Positions 6,754 to 7,296 of a stretch of 7,296 nucleotides of DNA are shown here, one piece after another; the stretch's first letter is position 1, and each line of letters starts with the position of its first letter. The notes below the pieces were generated by a model, which worked only from the letters and a program-made list of their open reading frames with translations, did no database searches and was not told the origin of the DNA. The stretch is from contig DIZY01000099.1 in NCBI GenBank assembly GCA_002428055.1, forward strand, positions 30,831 to 38,126, written 5' to 3'. The DNA is from Helicobacteraceae bacterium UBA6016 (lineage in GTDB: Bacteria; Campylobacterota; Campylobacteria; Campylobacterales; UBA6016). Both the position numbers and the translations under genes were made by a program.

Positions 6754-6762
6754 TTTATAATA
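6754..6762 (-). promoter_or_regulatory. Putative -10 region for argJ
   Basis: The 89-base gap upstream of argJ reads TATTATAAA on the minus strand (6762-6754), which contains two overlapping -10-like hexamers, TATTAT and TATAAA, preceded by a T-rich stretch. A start near 6747-6750 would give a leader of about 25 bases. Because the rpmB terminator lies just upstream, a separate argJ promoter is expected here. No arginine-repressor operator could be recognised. Confidence 0.45.
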
Positions 6763-6790
6763 AAAAGATTTTAAATTGAAGACGAAGAGG

Positions 6791-6820
6791 AAAAAGAAAG
6801 CGCTTAAAAAATTAAGCGCC
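6791..6820 (-). terminator. Rho-independent terminator of rpmB, overlapping its stop codon
   Basis: A perfect eight-base inverted repeat GCGCTTAA/TTAAGCGC with an AAAA loop (6800-6807 and 6812-6819) is followed on the minus strand by a T-rich tract (TTTCTTTTT, complement of 6791-6799). This is a standard intrinsic terminator. The rpmB stop codon (complement of 6812-6814) and the codons for its last residues lie within the upstream arm. A T-run also follows on the plus strand (6821-6826), so the hairpin could work in both directions, though no plus-strand gene ends here. Confidence 0.85.
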
Positions 6821-7000
6821 TTTTTTCATTGTTCGAAGAGTTGAAGCTGCTACTTTGATTTTTCTAGTAGTCCCGTCTTCAAGCTGAATTCTTACCGTTC
6901 TAAGGTTCGGAAGGAATCTTCTTTTGTTTTTGTTGTTAGCGTGGCTAACATTGTTTCCGGCTAGAACGCCTTTTCCGGTTACCATACATCTTCTTGCCAT
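6812..7000 (-). CDS. rpmB: 50S ribosomal protein L28
   Basis: L28 is a small basic protein of the large ribosomal subunit, needed for normal 50S assembly. The 62 residues carry the family pattern: MARRCMVTGKG (1-11), the NNVSHANNKNKRRF block (16-29), LPNLRT (30-35) and the C-terminal IKVAASTLRTMKKG (48-61). There is one cysteine (Cys5) and no paired CxxC, so this is the zinc-free form. The ATG at 7000 is preceded by AAAGG seven bases upstream. The length matches Campylobacterota L28 proteins, which are shorter than the 78-residue E. coli form. The final codons lie inside the terminator stem. It appears to be a single-gene unit, with argJ downstream. Confidence 0.96.
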   Translation of the reverse strand: MARRCMVTGKGVLAGNNVSHANNKNKRRFLPNLRTVRIQLEDGTTRKIKVAASTLRTMKKGA

Positions 7001-7035
7001 CGTAAAGCCTTTAAATTGATTAAATTTTTGGCGGA

Positions 7036-7041
7036 ATTTTA
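7036..7041 (-). promoter_or_regulatory. Weak candidate -10 for rpmB
   Basis: TAAAAT on the minus strand (7041-7036) lies about 35 bases before the rpmB ATG and is the best -10-like hexamer in the 89-base gap. A start near 7029 would give a leader of about 28 bases. The match is imperfect and no -35 is evident, so this is a tentative call. Confidence 0.3.
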
Positions 7042-7050
7042 CTTTAACAC

Positions 7051-7070
7051 GGCTTAAATCTTTCTAAGCC
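7051..7070. repeat. Six-base inverted repeat between right-edge gene and rpmB
   Basis: GGCTTA (7051-7056) and TAAGCC (7065-7070) form a perfect six-base inverted repeat around an eight-base A/T-rich loop. It lies 19 bases beyond the stop of the right-edge gene and about 10 bases upstream of the tentative rpmB -10. It could be a weak terminator for the former or an operator for the latter. No T-run follows on the minus strand; the sequence continues GTGTTAAAG. Confidence 0.4.
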
Positions 7071-7089
7071 ATATTCCAAGTTATTGGCT

Positions 7090-7296
7090 CTAATCTTTTC
7101 TGACAAGTTTATTTTTGTCTATTTCAAGAATATCAGCTTTATCAACTTCTAGGTCACTACCGGCAAAATACCATTTCCCATAAGAATAATTTGCGACCAC
7201 CCATCCTGAACCCTTACTGTTCACCCAATAAGAACCTGATTCTCGTTCAAGTGGTTTAGTCTCATCCTTCTTGTCTTCTGTTGGTTTAGTTTCGTC
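7090..7296 (-). CDS. Unrecognised protein, C-terminal fragment (cut by window edge)
   Basis: An open frame enters from the right edge and ends at TAG (7092-7090), giving 68 residues. The first 20 are a hydrophilic, charged, Pro-containing linker in which Asp-Glu-Thr-Lys-Pro occurs twice, ten residues apart. After it comes a compact Trp/Tyr-rich segment (about 21-47: SYWVNSKGSGWVVANYSYGK then WYFAGSD) and a charged tail ending LVRKD. The aromatic, Gly-rich, alternating pattern suggests a small beta-rich module, perhaps of the surface or periplasmic type, joined by a flexible linker; that is inference from composition. I do not recognise the family. Support for coding comes from the uninterrupted frame to the edge, the protein-level repeat and the plausible domain pattern. 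Its glycine codons are GGT, GGA and GGG with no GGC, unlike the argJ and radA codon use nearby, but the sample is small. Confidence 0.7.
   Translation of the reverse strand, partial: DETKPTEDKKDETKPLERESGSYWVNSKGSGWVVANYSYGKWYFAGSDLEVDKADILEIDKNKLVRKD
7252..7296 (-). repeat. Imperfect tandem repeat in the right-edge gene, 30-base period
   Basis: Two 15-base segments, 7282-7296 and 7252-7266, differ at only two positions and both encode Asp-Glu-Thr-Lys-Pro. Their spacing of exactly 30 bases keeps the frame. Both differences are silent third positions, which fits selection on the peptide. The array may continue beyond the window edge. Confidence 0.65.

Noticed and set aside
6723..6811. Arginine-repressor operator upstream of argJ
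   Set aside because: No convincing ARG-box-like palindrome (TGAAT/ATTCA arms) could be found in the gap.
1..7296. tRNA, rRNA, CRISPR, insertion sequence, toxin-antitoxin or defence genes
   Set aside because: No cloverleaf, regular spacer-repeat array, transposase motif, terminal inverted repeats or recognisable defence domain was seen on either strand.

Overview
The window looks like a core chromosomal segment of a Campylobacterota (epsilonproteobacterial) genome, of the Sulfurimonas/Sulfuricurvum/Campylobacter kind. The evidence is RNase Y beside an epsilon-type 5-formyltetrahydrofolate cyclo-ligase, a divergent TlpA-ftsY-radA cluster (an order I remember, without a search, as resembling the one in Campylobacter jejuni), a 62-residue L28 protein with the NNVSHANNK and RRFLPNLRT motifs, a YdcH/DUF465 protein, frequent ATA and AAA codons, and promoters made of an A/T-rich -10 with no clear -35. 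This is judged from protein sequences alone and the genus is not settled.

Layout. Positions 1-741 (minus strand) hold the first 48 codons of rny (RNase Y) and, upstream of it, 5-formyltetrahydrofolate cyclo-ligase, whose frame runs 128 bases into rny. A 49-base divergent promoter region separates these from a tight plus-strand cluster at 791-5183: a periplasmic thioredoxin-like lipoprotein, ftsY (SRP receptor), radA (recombination and repair ATPase) and a Kef/CPA2-type cation:proton antiporter. Gaps in the cluster are only 2-5 bases, so it is probably one operon. An 80-base GC-rich, hairpin-rich spacer (5184-5263) separates it from three convergent minus-strand genes: a small DUF465 protein (5264-5482), argJ (5535-6722, arginine biosynthesis) and rpmB (6812-7000, ribosomal protein L28). 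rpmB has an intrinsic terminator whose stem contains its own stop codon. At the right edge (7090-7296, minus strand) lies the C-terminal end of an unrecognised protein with a repeated Asp-Glu-Thr-Lys-Pro linker.

The genes are mostly housekeeping: folate metabolism, RNA decay, envelope thiol redox, membrane protein targeting, DNA repair, ion homeostasis, arginine synthesis and translation. They do not form one pathway. I found no mobile element, CRISPR array, defence system or RNA gene, and nothing that amounts to a clearly new system. The points most worth a second look are the unknown right-edge gene, the hairpin-rich spacer at 5184-5256, the shared -10 element at 746-753 together with the start choice of the cyclo-ligase, the large cyclo-ligase/rny overlap, and the terminator embedded in the end of rpmB.
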